This document shows, one piece after another, positions 1 to 5,151 of a stretch of 6,251 nt of DNA (positions are counted from its first letter, which is position 1; each line of letters starts with the position of its first letter). A program made the position numbers and the translations under genes. Origin of the DNA: Coriobacteriia bacterium (lineage in GTDB: Bacteria; Actinomycetota; Coriobacteriia; Coriobacteriales; QAMH01); the NCBI GenBank assembly GCA_900756605.1, contig CAAEKX010000039.1:1-6251 (forward strand), written 5' to 3'. Under the pieces are notes generated by a model, which saw only the letters and a program-made list of their open reading frames with translations, did not search any database and was not told the origin of the DNA.

Positions 1-463
1 GCTGCGCTGCGGGCGTGTCATCGAGGACGGACGCGAACGGGTCATCGGCAACGGGTGCCGGAGCAGCTTGCTTTGCCGCCGGAGCAGGGGGCTCGCCAGG
101 AACGCCGCCGGGGATGGCGGCGCCGGGCTTGGTCGCGGGAGAACCAGTCGAGCTGCCGAACATGTCCTTGAACGGGTCGGTGAACATGTTCTTCGTCTCG
201 TTGAGGGTATCGTTGATGGCGGAGATGTCCTCCTGGATGGGCTTGGTCGACTCTTCGACCTGATCCTTATAGGGGGCAATGGCCTCCTGGAAGGGATCGG
301 CGACCTCTTCCTTGAACTTCTTGTTGGCCGCCTCGGAGGCGTTTCTGAACTGCCTGATCGCCCGTCCTACGGTGCGCCCCATCTGGGGCAGCTTCTCCGG
401 TCCGAAGATGAGGAAACCGAAGAACAGGATAATCACTAGCTCCGTGCCACTGATTCCGAACAC
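1..463 (-). CDS. tatB: Sec-independent protein translocase TatB-like subunit, partial (3' end outside window)
   Basis: This is a membrane component of the twin-arginine translocase, which exports folded proteins carrying a twin-arginine signal. The N-terminus is one hydrophobic helix (about residues 4-20), then the TatA/B hinge FGPEKLPQMGRTVG (20-33), then an amphipathic, charged helical region (about 34-100). The tail is low-complexity Pro/Ala. Glu at position 8, GPEKLP after the helix and a length above 150 residues all fit TatB better than a short TatA, but the two families blur in Gram-positives, so TatA/TatE remains possible. The GTG start at 463-461 is chosen because AAGGA lies 7 nt upstream (471-475); an ATG nearby is out of frame. 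The frame stays open to the window edge, so the C-terminus and any following tatC are not seen. It has the same orientation as mtnA but is separated from it by a repeat and a 76-bp spacer. Confidence 0.88.
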   Translation of the reverse strand, partial: MFGISGTELVIILFFGFLIFGPEKLPQMGRTVGRAIRQFRNASEAANKKFKEEVADPFQEAIAPYKDQVEESTKPIQEDISAINDTLNETKNMFTDPFKDMFGSSTGSPATKPGAAIPGGVPGEPPAPAAKQAAPAPVADDPFASVLDDTPAAQ

Positions 464-539
464 GAAAACATCCTTTTCTAACAAAGTTCGATTTCCCTGC
501 AAGCTCGCTACTTTACCACATGCGGGCCGGAGGAAGCGG
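464..539. other. Intergenic spacer upstream of tatB-like gene
   Basis: This is the leader between the first palindromic element and the Tat gene. On the minus strand it holds the AAGGA ribosome binding site (471-475). A possible -10, TAAAGT (510-515, minus), lacks a convincing -35. Nothing else is recognisable. Confidence 0.4.
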
Positions 540-628
540 TGAGACAACGTGCCTGGCACACTGTCTCATATCGCAGACATTTTATTGATTCTGGCTATCA
601 TTTGAGACAGTGTGCCAGGCACGTCTCA
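540..628. repeat. Paired palindromic REP-like element, copy 1
   Basis: Two palindromic units face each other: 540-568 (29 bp) and 603-628 (26 bp), with 34 bp between (569-602). Each unit has outer TGAGACA/TGTCTCA arms, an inner GTGCC/GGCAC stem and a one-base centre (554 and 617, 63 bp apart). The right unit is the exact reverse complement of the left except that three bases (AAC at 546-548 or equivalent) are missing, so the whole element can also form one long hairpin. Its right edge supplies the TGA stop of mtnA (626-628). No T-run follows on the mtnA strand, so it is not an obvious intrinsic terminator. The motif recurs at 3190-3283 and 4048-4131 around a RAYT gene, its probable mobiliser. 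Confidence 0.9.
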
Positions 629-1789
629 CTCGCCTGCGAACTCGATGCCCGTTTCGGTGATGACGCCGGTGATGAGCTCGTTAGGGGTGATGTCGAAGGC
701 GGGATTGAAGACGTCGCACTCGCTCGGCGCAATGGGAAGCCATTGATGTCCGTAGGGCATGCAGCGCACCTCGGCCTCGTCACGTTGCTCGATGACGACC
801 TCATCGCCCGTCACGAGCGACTTGTCGAAGGTCGAGTGCGGCGCGGCGACAAAGAACGGCACGCTGTGATAGCTCGAGACAACCGCGAGCGGATAGGTTC
901 CGATCTTGTTTGCCACGTCGCCGTTAGCGCACACGCGGTCGGCACCGACGATGACGGCGTCCACGAGCCCCTGGCCCATGATGGATCCGGCCATGTTGTC
1001 GCAGATGAGCGTATAGGGTACGCCCGCTTGCTCAAGCTCCCACGCGGTAAGGCGCGATCCCTGCTCGACGGGGCGTGTCTCGTCGACCCAGACCTTCTCG
1101 ATGTCGCCGTTCTCGAAGGCGTGGTAGATGATTGACGTCGCCGTGCCCCATGCGGCTGTTGCGAGCGCGCCGGCGTTGCAGTGCGTCTCGATGCGCAGGG
1201 GGCGGCCCAGGCGCTGGGCAAGCGTGGAGATGATGACGGCGCCGTTCTCGCCGATGAGCTTGCATGAGTAGATTTCGTCCTCCATGAGCTGGCACGCCTG
1301 CTCTTCGAGGTCCTCGGTGATCTTGTCGACGCTACCACCCTGGTAAGCGGCCATGCGCGCCGGCGCCACGAGTTCGTTGATCGCCCACGCGAGGTTGACC
1401 GCCGTCGGACGCACCGCTGCGATTTCGCGGCCGCGTTGCTCGAGCTTGCTCGCGAACACCGTGACGGAGTCGACATCGCTCTTGGGATTGGCCTGGCGCT
1501 TTGCTTCGCGAATGACGGGCCATTCGTTCTTGGCCCAGAGCACAAGGGCGAACGCGCCGGCAATGCCGATGGCCGGGGCACCGCGCACGGCAAGCTCCTC
1601 GATTGCATCACAGACTTGCTTCGAGGTGAAGCAGTCGATGTACTCGATCGAAAATGGAAGCAGGCGCTGGTCGAGCACCGTCAACCGGGCTGCCGCATCG
1701 TCAAGATTTGCCGTGGTCAGCGCACTGGGAACCCATCCCTCGAGCGCCGGCTGCCATTTTAGGGAACGCGGAAGATTCTCTCCCACCAT
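626..1789 (-). CDS. mtnA: S-methyl-5-thioribose-1-phosphate isomerase
   Basis: This cytosolic enzyme of the methionine salvage pathway converts 5-methylthioribose-1-phosphate to 5-methylthioribulose-1-phosphate. Its fold is that of the eIF-2B/MtnA superfamily. In the 387-residue product the hallmarks run in order: LLDQ-like VLDQRLLP (38-45), RGAPAIGIAG (69-78), RPTAVNLAWA (127-136), ETHCNAGALAT with the catalytic Cys204 (201-211), GADRVCANGDVANKIGT with the catalytic Asp284 (282-298), and NPAFDITPNELI near the end. The ATG at 1789 is preferred because AAAGGCGGTG, one mismatch from an ideal Shine-Dalgarno, lies 8 nt upstream; a GTG at 1819 would add ten residues without a good site. The protein is somewhat longer than the usual ~350 residues, partly at the N-terminus and around residues 90-120. 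Its TGA stop belongs to a repeat element. No other salvage genes are visible. A related ribose-phosphate isomerase or a role in a DHAP shunt is a minor alternative. Confidence 0.95.
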   Translation of the reverse strand: MVGENLPRSLKWQPALEGWVPSALTTANLDDAAARLTVLDQRLLPFSIEYIDCFTSKQVCDAIEELAVRGAPAIGIAGAFALVLWAKNEWPVIREAKRQANPKSDVDSVTVFASKLEQRGREIAAVRPTAVNLAWAINELVAPARMAAYQGGSVDKITEDLEEQACQLMEDEIYSCKLIGENGAVIISTLAQRLGRPLRIETHCNAGALATAAWGTATSIIYHAFENGDIEKVWVDETRPVEQGSRLTAWELEQAGVPYTLICDNMAGSIMGQGLVDAVIVGADRVCANGDVANKIGTYPLAVVSSYHSVPFFVAAPHSTFDKSLVTGDEVVIEQRDEAEVRCMPYGHQWLPIAPSECDVFNPAFDITPNELITGVITETGIEFAGE

Positions 1790-1797
1790 GCCTATCG

Positions 1798-1807
1798 CAC
1801 CGCCTTT
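1798..1807 (-). promoter_or_regulatory. Ribosome binding site deciding the mtnA start
   Basis: On the minus strand this reads AAAGGCGGTG, one mismatch from AAAGGAGGTG, ending 8 nt before the ATG at 1789. It would lie inside the coding region if translation began at the upstream GTG (1819), which argues for the shorter protein. Confidence 0.7.
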
Positions 1808-1827
1808 GATTAAAAACACTTAGGCGG

Positions 1828-1833
1828 ATGATA
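1828..1833 (-). promoter_or_regulatory. Possible -10 box of mtnA
   Basis: TATCAT on the minus strand lies about 38 nt upstream of the chosen mtnA start, at a normal leader distance. No acceptable -35 is seen 16-18 bp upstream, where the sequence is GC-rich. The call rests on the hexamer and its position only. The leader is too short for a SAM riboswitch. Confidence 0.3.
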
Positions 1834-1858
1834 CCACCAAGCGCCCGCACGCGGCGGC

Positions 1859-1887
1859 TTCACGCCTCACAAGACTTTGGCTATCAT
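1859..1887 (+). promoter_or_regulatory. Candidate leaderless promoter of the NhaC-family gene
   Basis: TTCACG (1859-1864, four of six matches to TTGACA), a 17-bp spacer and TATCAT (1882-1887) form a plausible sigma-70-type promoter. The -10 ends only 6 bp before the ATG at 1894, so transcription should begin at or next to the start codon. No Shine-Dalgarno is visible before that ATG. This is the usual look of leaderless genes in high-GC Gram-positives. The start site is inferred, not shown. Confidence 0.5.
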
Positions 1888-1893
1888 GAGCGC

Positions 1894-3192
1894 ATGGATA
1901 AGAAACCAAACGCAAAGGCATTGCTGCCCATCGTTGTCTTCCTCGTGCTGTACCTCGGATGCGGCATCTATTTCGAGTACATCGCACCGACCGAGGGGCA
2001 GATGGGCTTCTACGTGGTGAGCGTCGTCGTGGCATTCGTCATCGCGCTCATCGTCGCGCTGCTGCAAAACCGCTCGCTCTCCTTTGACGAGAAGATTCAC
2101 GTCTGCGCGCGTGGCATCGGCGATGACAACATCGTCATCATGCTCTTCATCTTCCTGATGGCCGGCGCCTTCTCGGGCATTGCGAGTGCGGCCGGAGGCG
2201 CCGAGAGCACGGCCAACCTCTTTCTCGACATACTCCCTGCCCAAGCGGCCATACCCGGCCTCTTCGTCATCGCCTGCATCATCTCGCTGGCCATGGGCAC
2301 GAGCGTGGGCACCATCACGGTGCTGACGCCAATCGCGGTCACGGTTGCGCAGAGCGCCGGCTTCAATCTGCCCCTCTGCGTGGGCACCGTCGTGGGTGGC
2401 GCGATGTTTGGCGATAACCTCTCCTTCATCTCGGATACCACCATCGCGGCGACCCGCACGCAGGGCGTCAACATGAAGGACAAGTTCTTCAACAACTTCC
2501 GCATCGCCTTGCCGGCGGCACTCATTACGCTCGGCATCCTCATCGTCATGGCACTCATGGCCGGCACGCCGACACTCGACGATTTCGACTACAACATCTG
2601 GCAGGCGATTCCGTACTTCGCGGTGCTTATCGCCGCGTTGTGCGGCATCAACGTCTTCGTCGTGCTCGGTGGCGGCATCGTGCTCTTTGCCATCGTGGGC
2701 GGCGCGACGGGATCGCTCGACTTCGCGACGGCGTTCTCGGCCATGGGCACGGGAACGGCTGGGATGTTCGAGACGATGATCGTCACGATTCTGGTGGCGT
2801 CGATTAGCGCGCTCATGCGCGAGTATGGCGGCTTTGCCTCGGTGCTCGGCTTCATCAAGCGTCACTTCACGGGCAAGCGAGGAGGCGAGCTGGGCTGCGG
2901 TCTGCTCACGTTGCTGCTTGACGTTGCCTGCGCGAACAACACGGTCGCCATCGTCGTAGCCGGACCCATCGCCAAGCACATCGGCGAGAAATACGGCATC
3001 GAGCCCGTGCGCGTGGCGAGCCTCATCGACATCTTCAGTTGCATCGGCCAGGGTCTCATCCCCTATGGTGCGCAGCTGCTCGTTGCCGCGAGCCTCGCCG
3101 GCATCGCAAGCGTCGAGATCATGCCGTTTCTGTTCTACCAGTTCCTGCTGCTCGCCTGCGTACTCATCAGCATCGCCCTCGACCGCAAATGA
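1894..3192 (+). CDS. NhaC-family Na+/H+ antiporter or related sodium-coupled transporter
   Basis: This is a polytopic inner-membrane transporter of 432 residues with roughly 11-12 hydrophobic segments, of the Na_H_antiporter (NhaC/MleN/MetT-like) family. Family signatures are MGTSVGTITVLTPIAV (134-149), GDNLSFISDTTIAATRTQG (173-191) and a repeat-related half, DVACANNTVAIVVAGPIAK (343-361), followed by IDIFSCIGQGLIPYGAQLL (378-396). Members exchange Na+ for protons or couple Na+ to organic solutes such as malate/lactate or methionine; substrate cannot be read from sequence. The start at 1894 gives a normal short cytosolic N-terminus (MDKKPNAKALLP). An earlier in-frame ATG at 1828 would add 22 non-membrane residues and run into the mtnA promoter region. 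It is divergent from mtnA with 104 bp between start codons, hinting at a salvage-related solute. The TGA stop is the first three bases of the second repeat element. Confidence 0.9.
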   Translation: MDKKPNAKALLPIVVFLVLYLGCGIYFEYIAPTEGQMGFYVVSVVVAFVIALIVALLQNRSLSFDEKIHVCARGIGDDNIVIMLFIFLMAGAFSGIASAAGGAESTANLFLDILPAQAAIPGLFVIACIISLAMGTSVGTITVLTPIAVTVAQSAGFNLPLCVGTVVGGAMFGDNLSFISDTTIAATRTQGVNMKDKFFNNFRIALPAALITLGILIVMALMAGTPTLDDFDYNIWQAIPYFAVLIAALCGINVFVVLGGGIVLFAIVGGATGSLDFATAFSAMGTGTAGMFETMIVTILVASISALMREYGGFASVLGFIKRHFTGKRGGELGCGLLTLLLDVACANNTVAIVVAGPIAKHIGEKYGIEPVRVASLIDIFSCIGQGLIPYGAQLLVAASLAGIASVEIMPFLFYQFLLLACVLISIALDRK

Positions 3193-3283
3193 GACAGCTG
3201 TGCCCGGCACGCTGTCTCAAAAACTGGGCAAAACTACGAGAATGTCGATGATATGAGACAGCGTGCCGGGCACAGCTGTCTCA
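3190..3283. repeat. Paired palindromic REP-like element, copy 2 (perfect)
   Basis: Two 30-bp units, 3190-3219 and 3254-3283, are exact reverse complements of each other and are separated by 34 bp (3220-3253). Each has TGAGACAGC/GCTGTCTCA outer arms and a GTGCC/GGCAC inner stem around a C/G centre. It fills almost the whole gap between the convergent NhaC-family and RAYT genes and provides the TGA stop of the former. The perfect identity of the arms suggests recent insertion or maintained pairing. The 34-bp spacer shares no sequence with the spacers of copies 1 and 3. Confidence 0.93.
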
Positions 3284-3288
3284 TTTTT
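3254..3288 (+). terminator. Intrinsic terminator of the NhaC-family gene, formed by a REP unit
   Basis: The right unit of element 2 gives a 9-bp outer stem (TGAGACAGC with GCTGTCTCA) plus an inner GTG/CAC-containing stem with a small bulge, followed directly by TTTTT (3284-3288). This lies 62 nt after the stop codon and is a good Rho-independent terminator on the plus strand. On the minus strand, after the RAYT gene, only TTT follows the left unit, so termination there is weaker. Confidence 0.75.
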
Positions 3289-3289
3289 C

Positions 3290-4033
3290 TCAGGCGCGGC
3301 ATATTGTATTTCTTCCGATACCTGTCAGGAGTTCGATTTTGCGAACCGAAAGACCTGCAGCTTTTAATGTTCTCAAGCTGGCATCACGCTCAGATTGGGG
3401 CAATCGTATGATCGCCCCAAGGGAAACGGGACTAAGGAGCGTCTGGGCGAGCTTCCGAACGTCATCATCGCTAACATAGGGTTTCTCTTCACTGTTCGTA
3501 AGCGAACACTCGCTTTCCTGCTTCGCCTCGTGAAAAAGCCGGAAGTTTTCTCTACCTCCGAAGATGTCCAACACAAAATCCACTTCGCATAATGAAGGTA
3601 ACCCAACATATTCGTGATAGCTTGACCACTTATAGGTTTCCATAGGAGCCAATCCACCCTTTTCAGGATTTTTGTGAATGTAACGCACGACCGTCAGCAG
3701 ATAGGATTCGTCGTTAATGGGCTCGCTCTTGAACCGATCCTGGAACAAATGTCCGACATGTCCCGTTTTGGCATTGAACCGACGTGCGTAGACACTGCAA
3801 ACTCTATGCATGCACCTCGACAAGCTCTCTTTATCTCCTCGAACAAGCAAGTGAAAATGGTTTCCCATTAAGCACCACGCGTAGAGATCGAGATGGGCGT
3901 CTACTAAGCAACCCTGGAGCTTGTATAGGAAAAACTGACGGTCATTATCATCTTCGAATATCAGTTGCCTTCCGTTTCCTCGCGACATGACATGGTAAAT
4001 ATCCCCGACGCTTTCTTTCCGAAATCTACTCAT
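3290..4033 (-). CDS. REP-associated tyrosine transposase (RAYT, IS200-like Y1 HUH family)
   Basis: This 247-residue single-strand DNA nuclease is related to IS200/IS605 TnpA; such proteins cut and join palindromic REP hairpins. The Y1 transposase domain occupies about residues 8-140. It contains YHVMSRGNGRQLIF (13-26), the HUH motif MGNHFHLLV (56-64) and VRYIHKNPEKGG, which carries the expected catalytic tyrosine. The C-terminal part ends in a probable helix-turn-helix, AGLSVRKIELLTGIGRNTI, close to the terminus; this would suit sequence-specific binding. The ATG at 4033 is supported by AAAGGAG 6 nt upstream (4040-4046). The gene is clearly less GC-rich and uses more A/T third positions than its neighbours, suggesting acquisition. 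Elements with the same palindrome lie on both sides, at 3190-3283 and 4048-4131, with a third at 540-628, which supports a RAYT-repeat pairing. The gene appears intact. Confidence 0.92.
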   Translation of the reverse strand: MSRFRKESVGDIYHVMSRGNGRQLIFEDDNDRQFFLYKLQGCLVDAHLDLYAWCLMGNHFHLLVRGDKESLSRCMHRVCSVYARRFNAKTGHVGHLFQDRFKSEPINDESYLLTVVRYIHKNPEKGGLAPMETYKWSSYHEYVGLPSLCEVDFVLDIFGGRENFRLFHEAKQESECSLTNSEEKPYVSDDDVRKLAQTLLSPVSLGAIIRLPQSERDASLRTLKAAGLSVRKIELLTGIGRNTICRA

Positions 4034-4047
4034 TTTGTTCTCCTTTC

Positions 4048-4068
4048 AGGTGCCCGTGCCAGGCACCT
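4048..4068 (-). promoter_or_regulatory. Hairpin abutting the RAYT ribosome binding site
   Basis: AGGTGCC (4048-4054) and GGCACCT (4062-4068) form a perfect 7-bp stem around a 7-nt loop. In the RAYT transcript this hairpin ends one base before AAAGGAG. It is built from the left unit of element 3 with altered outer arms. If the RAYT binds such hairpins it could sense or repress its own gene here; that role is inference. Confidence 0.45.
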
Positions 4069-4131
4069 TGTCTCACATCATCGCCACTTCCTTTACTTTG
4101 TCCTCCTTTTGAGACAGCGTGCCAGGCACGA
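4048..4131. repeat. Paired palindromic REP-like element, copy 3 (degenerate outer arms)
   Basis: GTGCCAGGCAC occurs at 4056-4066 and 4119-4129, centres 63 bp apart. The inner TGTCTCA (4069-4075) and TGAGACA (4110-4116) arms are kept and are separated by 34 bp (4076-4109). Both outer arms have lost the TGAGACA/TGTCTCA sequence: the left now ends in CAGGTGCCC and the right in GACATTT. The element fills the gap between comF and the RAYT gene, which it directly precedes. Confidence 0.88.
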
Positions 4132-4142
4132 CATTTGCTTCT

Positions 4143-5084
4143 TCACCAGACGCGGCAGCAGGTGACAGTGCGGATTTCGTGAGCGCCGCCGTCGAGGAGT
4201 ACATGCGTTGCCGCCGAAAGCGTCGCGCCCGTCGTGAAGACGTCGTCGATGAGGATGATGCGTCGCGGCAACGCATCTGCTTCCGTCATTGCACCCGCTA
4301 TCAGCGAAAACGACCCACTGCGATTTGCCAGTCGCTCCCCGCGCCCCAATTCGCGCTGGTCGCGTGCTCCTTTGCAACTCACGAGCGCATGCACGAGCGC
4401 CATCCCCGTGCGCCGCGCGACAATCTCCGCCACGCGCTCCATGTGGTCGAAGCCGCGTCGCAGGAGCGCCTCGGGCGATGCCGGCACGCACACGAGCGCA
4501 TCTGCCCACTGCGTCCAATCCTGGAGGGGAAGCGACGGGGAGATTTCTCGACTCCGCTCTGCTTCGCTCGAAATGACAGTGGGACGCTCCGCTTCGCTCG
4601 AAGTGACAGCGGAAGGCCCCGGGATGTCAGCCCCCATCGTCCGTCCGCATGGGACAAATGACCTGTCCATTTGCCCCATCGTTCGTCCGCGTATTGCGGC
4701 GCACAGCAGCGAGGCGATCACCGCATCGAGGCGCAGTTCGTCGCCATCCTTGTAGGTGCTGATGATTCTGCGCGCCCCGTCCTCGAAGGAAAGCGCCGCT
4801 CGCGCCTGCGTGAACGGAAACGCCTCCTCGGGATGCAGCAGCGCCGACTCGCTACCGGGCATGGGGCACTCCGTGCACAACGTGCGCCCAAACGGTGCTC
4901 CGCAGCGCGGGCACGCGAGCGCAGGATCGATGAAGGGAAGGGAGGAAGCGCAGCCCTCGCACAAAACGCTGCCGGGCATGTCGCACACGACACAGCGCGT
5001 AGGGCTAATCGTTTCCAAAATGGAGGTAGCCAGAACCTTATATATATGGTTAAAATCGTGCAACTGAGGCCTTTCCGGCCCCAC
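4143..5084 (-). CDS. comF: ComF family phosphoribosyltransferase-like protein with in-frame repeat insertion
   Basis: This ComF/GntX-like cytosolic protein is linked in other bacteria to DNA uptake during natural transformation. The N-terminal zinc-binding region has four cysteine pairs: CVVC (31-34), CEGC (42-45), CPRC (58-61) and CTEC (70-73). The phosphoribosyltransferase half has the ComF-type VPASPEALLRRGFDH (200-214) and the PRPP-loop motif RIILIDDVFTTGATL (275-289). Family members are usually about 220-250 residues; this one is 313. The excess lies between the halves, at about residues 133-188, and is encoded by two repeat structures (4543-4613 and 4632-4690) that keep the frame open. 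The GTG at 5084 has GGAG 8 nt upstream, but a TTG at 5063 with AAAGG 6 nt upstream is equally possible. It is divergent from the topoisomerase gene and followed in the same direction by the RAYT. Without other competence genes here, activity in transformation is unproven. Confidence 0.88.
   Translation of the reverse strand: MGPERPQLHDFNHIYKVLATSILETISPTRCVVCDMPGSVLCEGCASSLPFIDPALACPRCGAPFGRTLCTECPMPGSESALLHPEEAFPFTQARAALSFEDGARRIISTYKDGDELRLDAVIASLLCAAIRGRTMGQMDRSFVPCGRTMGADIPGPSAVTSSEAERPTVISSEAERSREISPSLPLQDWTQWADALVCVPASPEALLRRGFDHMERVAEIVARRTGMALVHALVSCKGARDQRELGRGERLANRSGSFSLIAGAMTEADALPRRIILIDDVFTTGATLSAATHVLLDGGAHEIRTVTCCRVW
4543..4613. repeat. Dispersed-type repeat with a 30-bp tandem unit inside comF
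   Basis: Two units with a 30-bp period, 4556-4583 and 4586-4613, share GCTTCGCTCGAA followed by A/G and TGACAG. The first is preceded by AGATTTCTCGACTCC. In comF they encode two SSEAER repeats and the following REIS. I recognise this kind of sequence (GAAATCT and GAGCGAAGC around a TCGA core) as one that recurs in many bacterial genomes and is often translated as short spurious peptides. Copy number here needs a search. Because the period is a multiple of three, comF remains in frame. Confidence 0.7.
4632..4690. repeat. Short palindrome flanked by 17-bp direct repeats inside comF
   Basis: An imperfect inverted repeat (4649-4660 with 4668-4679, ATGGGACAAATG against CATTTGCCCCAT, 7-nt loop) sits within direct repeats 4632-4648 and 4674-4690, which are 42 bp apart and differ at one base. 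The direct repeats encode GRTMG twice. The arrangement resembles a small palindromic element inserted with duplication of flanking sequence, kept in frame. It differs in sequence from the GTGCCnGGCAC elements. Confidence 0.7.
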
Positions 5085-5151
5085 CCGCTAGTCTCCGCGG
5101 GTAATTGTAAGCCATAGCTGTCTTCAAGAACGCAGCAAAAACGAGTGAGTG
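5085..5151. promoter_or_regulatory. Divergent comF/topA intergenic region
   Basis: Promoters for both genes should lie here or in the adjoining AT-rich tract at 5037-5056, whose TATATATGG and TTAAAAT stand out from the GC-rich surroundings. On the plus strand TAAAAT (5051-5056) could be a -10 for the topoisomerase gene, but no good -35 is seen. A weak hairpin, CCCGC/GCGGG (5084-5088 with 5097-5101), lies in the presumed leader. If a comF promoter uses the same AT-rich tract, the comF start is later than annotated. Confidence 0.3.

Noticed and set aside
590..600. TGGCTATCAT in the gap of element 1 matches the sequence around the NhaC-gene -10 (1879-1887), suggesting a promoter in the gap.
   Set aside because: The match is only about ten bases, there is no -35 at the right distance, and no gene start follows on that strand.
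540..628. CRISPR-like look: 29-30 bp partly palindromic repeats separated by a 34-bp unique spacer, seen again at 3190-3283 and 4048-4131.
   Set aside because: Each site has only two units, the units are arranged as an inverted pair, the sites are dispersed, and no cas gene is present. A RAYT gene explains the palindromes better.
539..1135. An open frame on the plus strand opposite the 3' part of mtnA.
   Set aside because: It has no recognisable domain, and it overlaps a strongly conserved enzyme on the other strand.
1790..1893. A search for a SAM or other riboswitch in front of mtnA or the transporter.
   Set aside because: The divergent space is only 104 bp. No riboswitch-like paired stems or terminator were seen, and the transporter appears leaderless.
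1867..3210. A long open frame on the minus strand opposite the NhaC-family gene.
   Set aside because: Its product is rich in charged, low-complexity His/Asp/Glu/Arg runs typical of the complement of a GC-biased gene, and the plus strand encodes a clear membrane protein.
4076..4109. A Shine-Dalgarno-like AAAGGAAG followed by ATG ATG TGA on the minus strand, a possible two-codon leader ORF.
   Set aside because: It is too short to support from one sequence. The purine-rich stretch is better explained as part of the duplicated RAYT leader.
4119..4661. An open frame on the plus strand opposite comF, reading through the repeats.
   Set aside because: It has no domain and is Arg-rich. The minus strand carries paired cysteines and a PRPP motif in the proper order.
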